Notes under the pieces: model-generated | The model's input: the letters and a program-made list of their open reading frames with translations, nothing else | Database searches by the model: none | What the model was told of the DNA's origin: nothing | Part shown: piece after piece, positions 51,472 through 63,289 of the stretch | Layout of the letters: every line of letters begins with the position of its first letter | Position numbering within the stretch: the stretch's first letter is position 1 | Source of the DNA: Rotaria sordida | Lineage: Eukaryota > Rotifera > Eurotatoria > Philodinida > Philodinidae | NCBI GenBank assembly: GCA_905250125.1 | Contig: CAJNOL010001064.1 | Location: 18,794-82,793 of the forward strand | Direction of reading: 5' to 3' | DNA: 64,000 nt | Made by a program: the position numbers and the translations under genes

Positions 51472-51781
51472 CATTATGAGAGAGGTGAAAAATCGACTTT
51501 TTTTGCGCCAGACGGATCGAGCTGAAATTTTAGGATATGAATTATGACTAATACTTACACATCTTGTGAAAGTTTCATCTTTGCACATATAATCGTTGCA
51601 GAGATATTTATTTTCATAGTTTGGTGACCTAACTATAAGAATAAATATCTCTGCAACCATTATATGTGCAAAGATGAAACTTTCACAAGATGTGTAAGTA
51701 TTAGTCATAATTCATATCCTAAAATTTCAGCTCGATCCGTCTGGCGCAAAAAAAGTCGATTTTTCAACCTCTCTCATAATG
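51472..51781. repeat. near-perfect 310-bp palindrome (foldback/MITE-like)
   Basis: The arms are about 150 bases each and separated by only about 9 bases (TGGTGACCT). The termini are CATTATGAGAGAGG and its reverse complement CCTCTCTCATAATG. By eye the arms differ by one single-base indel, one substitution, and two or three changes next to the loop, so they are about 97-98 % identical. There is no coding capacity. The length and near-identity fit a recently active palindromic MITE; I see no clear target-site duplication. Confidence 0.9.
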
Positions 51782-52236
51782 TAATTATGGCATTGAATAT
51801 TAAATTGATAAAAATATCGAAAATAATAAAACATTGCCAAGAACGATAGAAGTATATCTTGGCTTATATAAATCTGTCAACATAGATAAAACAATGTCAA
51901 TCAAATTAATAAAGTCCAAAAGAAAAAATTTCAATTATAATTTTTTTTCTGTATATAAGACGAAAACATTGAATAAATTACAATGAAAATACCACAAACA
52001 TAAACTTACAATAAATTAAAAATTCAAAGAAAAATATATATATATATATGTATGTATGTATGTAGTTTACAAACGACATGAATATTATGTAAAATCGAAT
52101 AAATATGGATAAATAAAAGAGAAAAGGATAGACCGAGATCACCGTACAATCTATTCACCAACACAAATGAAACAAAAAAAAAACAAAAAGAAAAATCATT
52201 CAAATCTCACTCAGTTAATAAATATTATTTATAATT

Positions 52237-55200
52237 TTATTGTTTATCATCAAGTTCTCCTTCATCAGAATTAACCGTTTCCAGAATACTTACTGTACGT
52301 GATAAATATTTTTCACTTGATGAACGTGTTGTATGATGACCAGAATCACTTTGTATACGTTTTCGTGCACGTGGTGTTATTAATGATGATTGACGAGATA
52401 ATTGTGATGTAGTTCGTTTTGGATAATATAATTTTGCATCAGATACCATACGAACAAACATTGGACGTGGTCGTTTATCTTTAAGTAAATTTGTTAGTGG
52501 TTTTTCAAATGTAACACGATGATGTGGTGTTATTGTTGTTATTGTATTCGCCTAAAATTAAGAAAAAAAAAAAAAAAAAAAAGAATTTTTTTTCGTTATA
52601 AAACTAAACAAAAAGAATTTTACTCGAACTTTTGTTGCTGGATAAATTATTGGAGCAATTGATGTTTCTGGTAATACTTCGGTACTAATTGTTTCATCTG
52701 ATTTAGTTGTATCATATTCATTATTAATAGCAGCTGTCTGTTTTATCGCTAAATCAAGTGAATCAGTTGATGATGATTGTCGTCCACCACGTTGAGCACG
52801 ATATTCTGCAAGAATATCATCAGCATGTTCTTGAATTATATTAAATGCTATACGCATATCATCATCATTAGCATGTTTAGCACAAACAGCAAAACGAATT
52901 ATATAAATATCATTAACCATAGATGGAACCATATGAATAAGACCCGAATCATTGAGTGATAAAAGTAACTTTTGACTTAATTTATTACTACCCTAGAAGA
53001 AGATATCATTTAAAATGTATATGAAAGTTGCTAAAAAACGAATAAAATTTCGAAAAAGATTTAGTTTTAGATATCTGTTCGGCATGAATTTGAAATAGTT
53101 TTACTATCAAGAAAATATATCAAAACAATTCTTGCTTCATGCTAAAGCTATTATAATAAAAACAAGCAAAGTGGGACAAGGTGTCAGCCAACGAGTAGAT
53201 GATTAAAAGTTATCTGTATGTCTACAAAAAGCATTTCAGTGTATTCTTTGTCTCATAGATAGGGAACTGCAATGAGGTTCAAGTCCGATAGGACTAAAAG
53301 TTATTTTTTTTTTGCTGGTCTCGGTCATTGCCTCTTTATCATAAAATAGACTATATACTTTTATATTTATTAGTATATTTTGATTAGGATCTGCAAATTG
53401 GTTACTTTGATTTACAATTTCAATAAAAAGCTTGTATTAAATTAGCAGTTCTAGTCGTACAGATTCGGAAACTTTGATACCTTCAAATTAACTCATGAAA
53501 TCAGAAGTATCCCGAAGTCACCAGAATTGAAGGGGGTTGAACGTTTTTTGGGAATCGGTGAGTTAATAAAATTCTGGAACTCCGCTAGAGAAAAACGAAA
53601 ATTTTCAATATTTTCATATAAAGGAATTCTCATACTATTAACGAGTTACAATCATTCATGTAGTCTATAATAAAAATTGCTTGATTTCAGAAAAGAAATT
53701 TTCATGGAAACTGTGACCGAAAAAGTTAATTTTGTAGCTCCCTACTCATAGAGATGCCTTCAAGATTAAAAGCTGTTCATCAGTTAAAACTAACTGAACA
53801 TTAAAAGATATATTCTTCAAAAAACAAAAAAAAAAATTGAATTACCTTTAAACGAAAACAAACAAGACCTAATGTAACATCACCAATAGTTTCAAAACGA
53901 TTATCCATACTTATTAATGATGCAAAGACTTTTGCTAAACGACAATGCTAAGAGAAAAAAAATAAGAATAAAAACAAAAAATGATTCTTTTATTTTCGAA
54001 AATAAAATACTTCTCGAATATAATGACGAAGACCTTCAATACCATAACTACGAATTGTAAACCAAAGTTTAAGTGAACGAAATCGACGACTTAATGCAAC
54101 ACCCCAATGCTATATTAAATTATAAAATATTACAAAAAATTTTCTACTAAAACAATTCTACTTACACGATAATCAACTGCTTTTTGTGCATGTTTATGTT
54201 GAAGATAAAGTGGATCAACAGACATAGCATTAATCAATGCAAATTTATCTCGAACCCTAAAATAAAACAAAAAAATGTTTTCTTACAGAATCAAAAATAT
54301 TTTTAACAAAAAATTTTACCAAAAACATGAACAATCAAAATTCATTAATAGCCATTTATTTGGATTTGTATTAAATGAATCAGCATACTAAAAAACACAC
54401 AAAAGAAAGCTGTTAACGTAATCTCTGCCAGATTAAAATATGAAACTGATCACAGATAGATTGCTTTATTCTCTCTATTTAGAGGTGCGACATCGGTCTA
54501 GATTTTTACCTCTATACACTTCAAACACTCCTTTTAGATTGTATTGCATAAAATCAATTCTTAGCTTAGGAAATTTTCTATTTCTTACTTGTAAACCTTT
54601 CATTATATAACGATATTCTTCACAAATAAAAGCACTACCAGCATAGGCACCATCAACATGAAACCAAAGTTTTTCACGTTGACATATTTCACCAATTTCT
54701 TCTAAATTATCATATGAACAACAAGATGTTGTTCCTAATGTACCCGAAACCTAATATAAAATATAAAATATTTTAAGAATGAAATCATATATATAAATAA
54801 ATAACAAACCAAAAATGGTATTAATCCTTTTTCTTTATCAGCTCGAATACATTCTTCTAATGTTTTACCACGTAATGAAAAATGTTCATCAACAGCTAAT
54901 TGTCGAACACGAACCATAGCAATTAAACCTGCTTTTTCTACACATGAATGTGCCTAAAAAAAAATAACCAAGCATTTTTTTTTCTTTTATGAAATGAACT
55001 CTTTGTAAATCATACAAGTTTTGATGTATAACAAACAAGTCGAGCTAAAATTTGTCCATCTTCCATTAACGGATCTGCTTGACGTTTACTTGTTATTTTC
55101 TTTGTGCGTGCAGCTAACATTGCAACTAGAATACATTCACTTGCCGAACCCTATTGAAGCAAAAAGAAATAAGGATAATTGCATTTATTATATTTCTATT

Positions 55201-57028
55201 TCGTATGTTACTCTGTTCAATTAACAAAATAGTTTCTTCGACTAATAAATAATTTTTAAAGTGAGAAGTCATTAAATCGAGACCAAAAAATTTCCCTACA
55301 ATTTAAACTTAGTTACATCAGTCAGTTTGATACAATTAAGTTTTTGGATTGTGATAAAAATTTATTATAACAAAAAAAAAAAACGAAAACTCCATGAAAA
55401 ATTTCTTCGAATCAATTTTAAAACTTATAATCAATTCTAGGAAAGAATAAACTAATCATAGTCGTTAATATCTGAATTATACAATTTATCGAATTTTTTT
55501 TTCTAATGACAAAAAAAAACAAAACTTTTATTTGTGTATCTTATAGAAAAGAATCTTTCTAAACTGAGTTATAAATATTTAAAAAAAAAACATTTGATAA
55601 ACATTCAAAATAAAATATTGCTTACAAGAAGAACACCACCACCTATATGTCGAGTTGATTTTTGTCCATGATTATTTTCTCCATTACTAATCGAATCATG
55701 TAAATCATCGTCTCTTGATTCTTCATCACTTTCTGAACATAATTCTTCATCATCTTCTTCATCATCATCACTATCTTTATTATCACGACTCGGATCAAAT
55801 GGAAGAAAACCAGCAGGTAATGCCATCATACGACCTAATATAAAAAAAACAAACAAACAAACAATTTTCTCATATAAAATTTCACATTAATAATCATCAT
55901 TTTTATTTCTATGCATACCAATCCAATCAAGCATAATTGTTTCAAGTTCAGTACATGCTGGACTTGCTGCCCAAGAAAAACCAACAATTCCAACACCAGC
56001 TGAAAGCATTTCACCAAGTATTGATGGATAACTATTACCAGCTGGAAAATAAGCATGAAAACGTGGATGTTGCCAATGTGTTATACCAGGCATAATTGCT
56101 CGTTCAACATCTTCCATTATATTTTCCCATGTTTCACTTTTTTCTGGTGCATTTTTTGGTAACATTGGTCGTAAATAACCTGGTTCAACTTCAGGTGTAA
56201 CACGACGTTCCCTATTTAGAAATTAAAATATAAACGAATTTCTTTTTTTAATCATAGAATTTTTATTTTACTTAATATGTTTAAGATAATCAGCTATATA
56301 ATCAATCATTTCTTTTCCTCGACGACGAAATTCTGTATCATCCATTCCTGGTACAGATAATATTGGTTCATAATGAACTTGAGTTGAATTTCGTACAAGA
56401 TCAGGTTGTACATCATTACTTCGTTCTTCAATTTTACTATTCAAAAAAAAAAACAAAACAAATGAAAACAAATAAAATGAAATAGTTGACAGAAACGAAA
56501 AAAGATTCATAATAATAATAAACAAAGAAATAAAATAACCATTTTCTAATAAAACATCGTCTCTGTATTGGCAAATTATGTTGATGATTATCATGACATG
56601 ATATAGACAGTGAGACTTGTGTAACTTCAATCATATTGTTTATTTTGATATATGTGCAACAAAGGAAATGATTTTTCTTTTTTTAATCAATAACAGATTG
56701 TTACCCATCTGGATGATATTTTTCTCATTAGTTAAATTCTAGTACAAATGATAAATTCTTACTTTTGTTGTTTTGTTAAATCATTTGGATTTGAAAGTTG
56801 ATTATCATTTGTTTTAATTGATATTTGACGAGTAATTCGAGATGCACTATGACGTTGATTATTTGGTGAACTACTTGTTGTCATTGGAATTATACGATCA
56901 AGAAATGTTGATAATGGTAATGATGAACTTATTTCAGGTATTGATGATGTATTTGATGATGATGATGAAGTGTTGGAATGAAATAAATTTGTTAATTTAT
57001 TATACAATGTTCCAAAGTTTTTATCCAT
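52237..57028 (-). CDS. Tdc: tyrosine decarboxylase (tyramine synthesis), PLP-dependent, 13 exons, 805 aa
   Basis: Exons: 57028..56763, 56436..56272, 56211..55919, 55834..55626, 55150..55016, 54953..54810, 54750..54589, 54387..54320, 54256..54166, 54109..54011, 53947..53846, 52992..52624 and 52551..52237 (2418 nt). Group II PLP decarboxylase. The substrate region reads [19 protein letters not shown] and [17 protein letters not shown] contacts are D437 in HVDGAYAG and the Schiff-base lysine K469 in [27 protein letters not shown] and the C-terminal [13 protein letters not shown] are typical of arthropod/nematode tyrosine decarboxylase rather than of dopa or histidine decarboxylase. It should convert tyrosine to tyramine, the octopamine precursor, in neurons. 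Oddities are a 119-residue Ser/Asn-rich N-terminal extension and an acidic insertion (about 255-287) before HIGGGVLL. Intron 7 holds a repeat copy. Confidence 0.92.
54405..54549 (-). repeat. dispersed repeat family, copy 4 (internally deleted)
   Basis: Lies in TDC intron 7, in the same orientation as copy 3. Both ends are present (AGCTGTTAACGTAATC on the left; CACTCCTTTTAGATTG on the right) with the ATTGCTTTATTCTCTCTAT segment between, but the central region is missing, leaving about 145 bases. Confidence 0.75.
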
Positions 57029-57880
57029 ATTATGATATATGTTGATAAAATGAATGAATCAATCTAATGTTGATTGGATTTCTTCTTCGATGTTGTTCTT
57101 TCTTTTTTCTTCGTCGTTCATCAAATATCCTGACTGAGCAATAAGCAACTCAAGTCATTTTTCTCTCTCTCTCTCTCTCTCTCTCTATCATTGTATGCTT
57201 GCTTACACACTTGAACATTTCTTTCTTGTGACAACAATAAAAATGATGGCTTATTATAGAAATAAAGAATCAGAGAATAAAAAAAACCGATTAAAATTCG
57301 TGCTAATTTTTTTTCCTTTTTTGTTATTTCATAATGATATAAGAGCAAAGAAAAGAAAAATTATGTTTTAAAATAACATGTCGAATAAATGTTTTACAAA
57401 TGTATGAGGAGGAGGTGCTTGCTTTTATTGTTGTTGTTTCTAATTGAGATACACAATAATGAACTTAGTTTCTCTTTCATGAAGTTAGAGCCCGGTAAAC
57501 GACATAGTAATGAACAAATAGACAACTTCTATAAGGCATACACGTTGGATAATATTAGATCGGAAGCATTTCTTTATTTGTCCAACAACTTTCACGCCCA
57601 CTCTATATCAAAGATGTTCAGCATTCATTAATTGGTTCTTAAACGAACAACTTCCTGTGTATGTGTGTTGTCGAATACGGAAATAACTTGTTCAATCGAT
57701 AAAAAAAAATGACGTGAAAAAAAAGAAAAACAACAATGCCAATCCAATCAAAATTTTTATCGATTTATTGTGAAACAAAAAAAAAAATAAAGCAATCATA
57801 TAAGAAACAACGTATTATTCTATATATAGAAATCTATATATATATATATATGTGTGTGTACAAGCTGTCGGGATATTTCA
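57029..57880. other. interval between the TDC start and the DEP gene stop
   Basis: Contains a (CT)n run (57161-57186), a (TA)n run (57835-57851), and one small plus-strand reading frame treated separately. It should include the TDC promoter and the DEP-gene 3' UTR. Confidence 0.5.
57389..57631 (+). CDS. doubtful small secreted-peptide-like reading frame, 80 aa
   Basis: I recognise no family. The frame begins MFYKCMRRRCLLLLLLFLIE, which reads as a signal peptide. About 30 residues in comes KLEPGKRHS, and GKR is the usual amidation plus dibasic-cleavage signal of neuropeptide precursors. The remaining 45 residues have no repeated peptide. A single GKR can occur by chance and no splice or family evidence supports the frame, so this is a weak candidate for a peptide precursor next to an amine-synthesis gene. 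Confidence 0.2.
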   Translation: MFYKCMRRRCLLLLLLFLIEIHNNELSFSFMKLEPGKRHSNEQIDNFYKAYTLDNIRSEAFLYLSNNFHAHSISKMFSIH

Positions 57881-58606
57881 TCAAGGTTTAAAGAGACTAA
57901 CTGAATTTTGTTTACGTTTTTGTCGAGCAAAGGCATACATAAATTCCAAAACAGACGAAGGTGAAAATGATGTTTTCGTTTCATCATTTGAAGGTGATTG
58001 TATCGATTTATTATCATCAAATGTTGTTGCTATTGGAAAAATATTTTCTTCTGTTTGTGGTAAAAGTCTAGTAAAAAAAATAAAGAATAAAGACATATTC
58101 ACAATAGATCATCAAAGATAAAATCAAATGATTTTTTTAAAATTCATTTAAAATAACATACTTGAAAATTTTATTATTATCTAAAAATTGTTTTGGATCA
58201 TTTGCATCTGTTCGATTTGAATCATCTTTAATATCTGAAAAGATTTTTGCATTATAAAGTGATTGAAGCATTGTAATTGCTTGTGTTCTAATATAGATGA
58301 AATGAACATTTCAATTTTATTTCAAATAAAGCTTTTCATTACCGTGTTACCGACGAACTATTAGAATTTGATGATTGTTGTTGTAAAATATTAATCATAC
58401 ATGTAATAGCATCTGATGATGAAAAACAATTTTGATATGTTTTAAAAAAACGACGTTTTTTTTTTAATTTTATTGTTGAACGAAAATTTTGAATAAGATT
58501 ATTCCACTAAAATATTTAACATATAAATAGATATATGTAGAAAAATAAAAATGAAAAATACCATTTTTGTTGCTCGAAATTGTGGTGTTTTAGGTTTTTC
58601 ATACAT
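57881..58606 (-). CDS. small DEP-domain protein (DEPDC1-like), 4 exons, 173 aa
   Basis: Exons: 58606..58562, 58506..58343, 58287..58162 and 58067..57881 (522 nt). Residues 11-16 (FRATKMW) open a DEP domain that runs to about 97: FFKTYQNCFSSSDAITCMI, SVTRTQAITMLQSLYNAKIF, DIKDD and FLDNNKIFK. The order and wording follow the DEP domain of DEPDC1. DEPDC1 continues for several hundred residues with a RhoGAP-like domain; here the protein stops after a 75-residue serine-rich tail with a basic patch (RQKRKQ). DEP domains bind membranes or GPCR/G-protein partners; the function of this short form is unknown. Its stop is about 850 bases from the TDC start, on the same strand. Confidence 0.75.
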
Positions 58607-59269
58607 AGTTAGTCAAGTACACACGATTTTCTTTTTGTACGAACTGACTGAAATAATATAAAACGTATATATAAACAAAGACGCGCGTTCTGCTCGTTCT
58701 ATTTTTAAACCATTGAATTAATTGTACATGTGAGGTCACTATATACATGCAGAAGACCGTTATCCAATGTCATCTTAGCTCTTTTATGTAAAACTAATCG
58801 ATAAAATGTCTATGGCATTGAAGAACAGATAGGCTTATTTTTTTTTTTATTTTCAATCCATTACAGCTACTTTATTTTGATGAGTTTCCATAGTTTTTGT
58901 CATTTCAATTACTATAACCGTATCTTAGAGTAGGAACAACGAAAATAACTGAAACATACACAGTAAAATAATCACAGCATTATATTAAAAAATATCGTAA
59001 AAATGCAGTATCTAGGCAACAATAAGCTAAGGATCTGAATTCTTCTCAGAATATTGATAACTCATTAGGACCTACATCATGTACATAGTTACGACTCAAA
59101 AACGATTATTCAGTTGGGAAATTTCTTTCGTAAAGTCTGTTTCATAATGTCAGACAGATGTCTCTTACGAGGAAATCCATCCCACTGATAATCTTCGTTT
59201 GAGCTAATATTTTGCTCATAGGTAGGACTCATAGTGTAGATCAAAATCCTGAAAGGTTTTGCACCATTA

Positions 59270-59665
59270 GACCTTTCTTCTCGAGTCATGGTCATTTTAC
59301 TGAACTTTCAATCTGTTGCAGGGATATCACGAAAAAAATCGTAACAAGGAGTTTTGCCGTTAAATCCTTATCAACAATAGCTCTCATGGTTCTTATGATA
59401 TCCTGAAAGTTTCAGCTCAAACGAATACCTAGAAATTAAGCTATTTTCGAAACTCTTATATGAAAGTAACGTTTTTTTCAAACGTGTTATCTCCGAAGGT
59501 GAAGATCCATTTGAACTGATATTTTCTGAATATCATAAGAGCCACGAGAGCTATCACTGACGAAATCTTATAAACGACATTTCGCCTGAACCCGGGGCCG
59601 GCTGTAAAAATGTTCGGATCGCTTTGAGCCAAGAAAAAATGGTCTATTTCAAGGCCCGCTTTGTA
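59270..59665. repeat. decayed foldback element
   Basis: The left arm contains ATAGCTCTCATGGTTCTTAT (near 59380); the reverse complement of the right arm contains ATAGCTCTCGTGGCTCTTAT (near 59545). The match continues on both sides, for example TATCCTGAAAGTTTCAGCTC with TATTCAGAAAATATCAGTTC. Similarity is clear at the centre and fades outward. Confidence 0.65.
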
Positions 59666-60406
59666 CACATGAAGTTCTTGATTAGACTATCTTATATATA
59701 AAGTGTCATCAGTTTTGGATACCGCATGGCTAAGATATGATTTACTTAATATATATTCTTGAAGTCCTGTGTGAATGATATGAAGTTGATCGCTGAATTT
59801 GTGTTGTTCTTTTTTTTCTAATATAACATCTTTCGGATATTTTTCTTTCTGAAGGAATAAAACTATTCAATGAAGTACTAACTGTTGTGATTAATTTCAG
59901 AATATCAATACAATTCAGTTTTAATTATCTGAATCCTATTTTACATCAAACATTAATCATTTTCTACGAACAATGATACTCAGTTTTGGATGTGGGACGG
60001 CTGTCTTAGTCTGGACACTTACACTCACACCTCCGTCACTACTTTTGGCTAACCCTTAGTAATTCCAAAGAAGTTTTTATTAACAAAAAAAAATGAAAAT
60101 GAAAATTCGATAAAAACAATAGCGAAAAGAAAAATAATTTATTCTTTATTATAAAACAACAAAAATAAAAATAGTTTTCATTATTAATTTTTGAGATTAA
60201 GCTTAATTTATTTCTAAACAAGATTCAAAGAAAAATTCACTTTTAATATGTTAGAAAATGACAATATGTTTTGACGAATTTTGTTTAAGGAGCAAAAATT
60301 CGAATTCATTCATAGAGAAATACATTCACATCAAATTCACTTGTTATTCCATCTCGTTTCCTCAATAAGGTTGACGTTTGAAAAAAAAAACTTCTCGAAA
60401 ACTTTT

Positions 60407-60880
60407 GTGAAACACCAGTTAAGAGGAGTGTTGAAGTATATATGGTAGAAACTTCAGCCCACTCTTCCCTCAGTCCGTGACAGACATTTGAATTAATATT
60501 TCATTAACAACTAATTGATTGCTAATTAATGACTCCTTCATAAATAATATTAAGTGATTGGCGACAGAAGTGTTGAAGAATATAGTGAGAAAAATGAATC
60601 ATACCTTTACTGCCCATGGATCGTGATAGACATCCTGGAACCCTACCATCAACTATGCAATACGTTGTTGATATACGACCGAAGACCGTGCATCAATAAC
60701 GTCTTATTATGATATATGAAATACTTCCTGACTCCATTTGTGACGGAATAAGTAAAAGGATGGTTAAGAAACGTATTGCAAAATCGATAGATAAAAAACA
60801 ATCTCTCTATGATTACCAAGAGCAACTACATCGTGTTTCACATTTTAGTTCTGCGAGGATTGTGCTAACAGCTTTTTTTT
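60407..60880 (+). repeat. dispersed repeat family, copy 5
   Basis: Starts GTGAAACACCAGTTAAGAGG and ends GGATTGTGCTAACAGCTTTT. It has the shared GGAGTGTTGAAGTATA start, and a second GAAGTGTTGAAGAATATAG about 140 bases later, which suggests a partial internal duplication or nested copy. CATCGTGTTTCAC lies near the 3' end, inverted relative to the first bases. Intergenic. Confidence 0.8.
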
Positions 60881-62759
60881 TTATAAAATATACACGCGTT
60901 GTTTTTTGTTTAACACACATGGTCAATCGTCATTTATTCTTTGATTATCTATAGACTATTTCAACAAGTTTCTCATTTCAATAAGACTCATTAATATCAA
61001 CTTAACTCGAAAACTTCATCAAAAATCAAATAATTCTTCATCGATACAAATGAGTGTGACTTGGCTGGGTCTCTCTATGATGGGCGAATGTTCAATTTCT
61101 GCTCGATTCCGTCCAATTTTCGACCAATTCTTTTTTATGGATGAAACGATAAATATTTGTCTTCAAAGTCTTTCGTTCAATAATCGATCGTAAAATAACT
61201 CAAAAATAGAATCATTTAAATCAAAATAGTAGTAGAAATAAAAAGAAGATATAACGAGTTCAGTAAAGAAAATTGCCGGTTTTTCATAGACTATTTGTGT
61301 CAATTTAGACTCCTTAAGAAAGTTTTGGTTCTGATGTTAAAAGATAGAGAATTTTGTACAAAATTTATTGACATGTTCTCTTTCAAATCACCATTTGTCG
61401 TTCTTTGAAACATCAAAATTACTGTACGTCATAAAAACAGGGTATAGGTGTGGGGTGTGCGTGTGGCTAAATGAAGACTTCTACTTACAGCCACACCCAT
61501 TGTTTTTCTGTTAATTTTTATATATATCAACGACTGATTTTCTTATCAATGCACATCAGTGTCTCGAACAGTCATATCGAAGAACACGTATTGCTATAGC
61601 TTTTATTACAAAGACCTTTATGAAGGTAAAATAGTTTATGACTCAAAATACGAAAAAAGCTTTGATCCCCTTCTGATATAGTTTCCATTTGATAGAATAT
61701 GGATTGGATAACAATTACTCCATAGATAAGTTATCGTCGGTAAGTTATTTGAACACTTAGACTAAGGTGGAAAAAAAAACAGATATGAACATCTTAAATC
61801 TTTGGAAATCTCTTGAAAATTAATTATTTCTCCTTGACATTTAGCACCATGAGAACTATGCTGACAATCTTATTCATATCCCTCGAACTGAAAGTTCACA
61901 TGAAATAAACTGCATTTATACGTGAGTGAATGTCAATATAAAATAAAAAATATCGGTAATGAAGTTTTTTTTTGTTTTTAACCATTTTGAGTCTTACGAT
62001 AAAACTTTTCTATAGTCTATCGGTGTCCAAACTTCCGAATCTCGGAGTCGGATTTCTTTGAAGCAACAGAGCAGCGCGAAAAAGTTATAAATCTATGTTC
62101 AAATCAGAGTATTCACTGTTGCGAAACAGAGACTAAATCTAGCTGACCGCTCCTTTAGCTGTAATGAAATCTAGATAATGGCAACTTTATCACATTTTCA
62201 AGTAGTAGTAGTACGCGATAACAAACAGCTTTTTGTCTAAGAAATTTCGATACGCTTTTATAAAACTTTAAAGCTCCACAAACAGCATTCATTGATTTAA
62301 AACAAGAGAAATGGTGAGCCACATATTTGTATCTATGAGGATTTTTATTGTTTAACTTTTTCTCATTCTAGCAAACATTTTTTTATTGGCACTAAAAGAA
62401 AGAATAGAATCATTTTAATAACATAAGTTACAAAGAATGTGGGTGTGGATATGAATGTTCTTTGTTCCATACACACACGTACATGTATATCATTTGCTAA
62501 AAGTTATAACGCATTTGGTTTATCTATTTCGAGCTTTAATTCAAATTAAGTATGAAATAACGATGAACATCTTGTCTACTATTCGTTTACATGTTTAGAG
62601 GAAGTCATCTTTAATTGATACTTAAAAATCATAGCTTTTTCTTTTTTTTAAACAGATTCCAAAAATTACAATAAAATCATCAAATACAACTGATTGTACG
62701 AGAAAAAAATCGTCAATGTATATCAAACAACGAGAATATTAATTCGACGTTATAAAAAT

Positions 62760-63289
62760 TTATGTCTTCTTTTTTCTTGGTTTAGTCGCTATTGGAGCAC
62801 TTGGAGAAGGTACGTTTAGATAATTGTTACATGATGCTTTATGAGGCGTTGCTGCATTTGGAACATCTACTAATGCATCGGCTAGATCCTTCGTGTCAAA
62901 TGTAAAAATTTGCTCTCCATATCCTCCAGGAAAAGAAATTGGTACACCTAGGTTGCAGCAGCAAGGACCATAATAAATAAGACATAGAAAACCACACCCA
63001 TATGAACATAAGAGATTAAGACAACTTCGTGCTCCATAATCTACGGCACTAATATCAGATAGAAAAAGCATGGAATCAATACGACCATAACTACAACAGC
63101 ATCTTTTGCTTTTACGTCTTTGAATAAGCCTTGTATTTGTTAGTGTCATTCAATGCTTGTCACCGCATCCACAACATGTTTCATCACATTCATAGATTTT
63201 AAAAATATGTTCACCAGAATTTATGCCAAAATACATTCTTTATTTCTTGTGGTTGTTGTTGAACTGTCATCGAAGCTTGAAAATTTGTC
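62760..63289 (-). pseudogene. cysteine-rich probable membrane protein gene, frameshifted and interrupted
   Basis: I recognise no named family. After a splice acceptor at 63290-63291 (minus strand), one frame reads MTVQQQPQEIKNVFWHKF from 63270. A one-base shift gives YFGINSGEHIFKIYECDE and CCGCGDKH, then TGA at 63150-63152. The same frame continues directly as MTLTNTRLIQRRKSKRCCCS and runs 129 codons to 62760, including a Cys-rich hydrophobic stretch (LLCSYGCGFLCLIYYGPCCC) and a lysine-rich end. The smooth flow across the frameshift and stop suggests one protein broken twice. Alternatively only the intact 129-codon part (62760-63149) is used. Confidence 0.45.

Larger units (their letters stand above)
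42869..52236. other. 9.4-kb gene-poor stretch between the DPP-like and TDC genes
   Basis: No gene is seen. The left part includes the DPP-like promoter and the right end the TDC 3' flank. The sequence is mostly AT-rich and featureless, apart from an A28 tract (48509-48536), a somewhat GC-richer patch at about 51120-51470, a 310-bp palindrome (51472-51781), and a GTAT run at about 52050-52063. Confidence 0.6.
58607..62759. other. noncoding stretch with repeats
   Basis: No gene is seen. It holds a decayed foldback element (59270-59665) and dispersed repeat copy 5 (60407-60880). The remainder is AT-rich sequence without recognisable coding or RNA features. Confidence 0.55.

Noticed and set aside
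51472-51781. microRNA precursor
   Set aside because: The arms are about 150 bases and pair almost perfectly; animal pre-miRNAs are much shorter and contain bulges.
51463-51849. Two open frames with nearly the same peptide on opposite strands
   Set aside because: They mirror each other because they are the two arms of the palindrome, not genes.
63150-63152. In-frame TGA as a selenocysteine codon between DKH and MTLTN
   Set aside because: A frameshift lies a short distance upstream in the same gene and no selenoprotein family is recognised. A decayed gene explains both lesions more simply.
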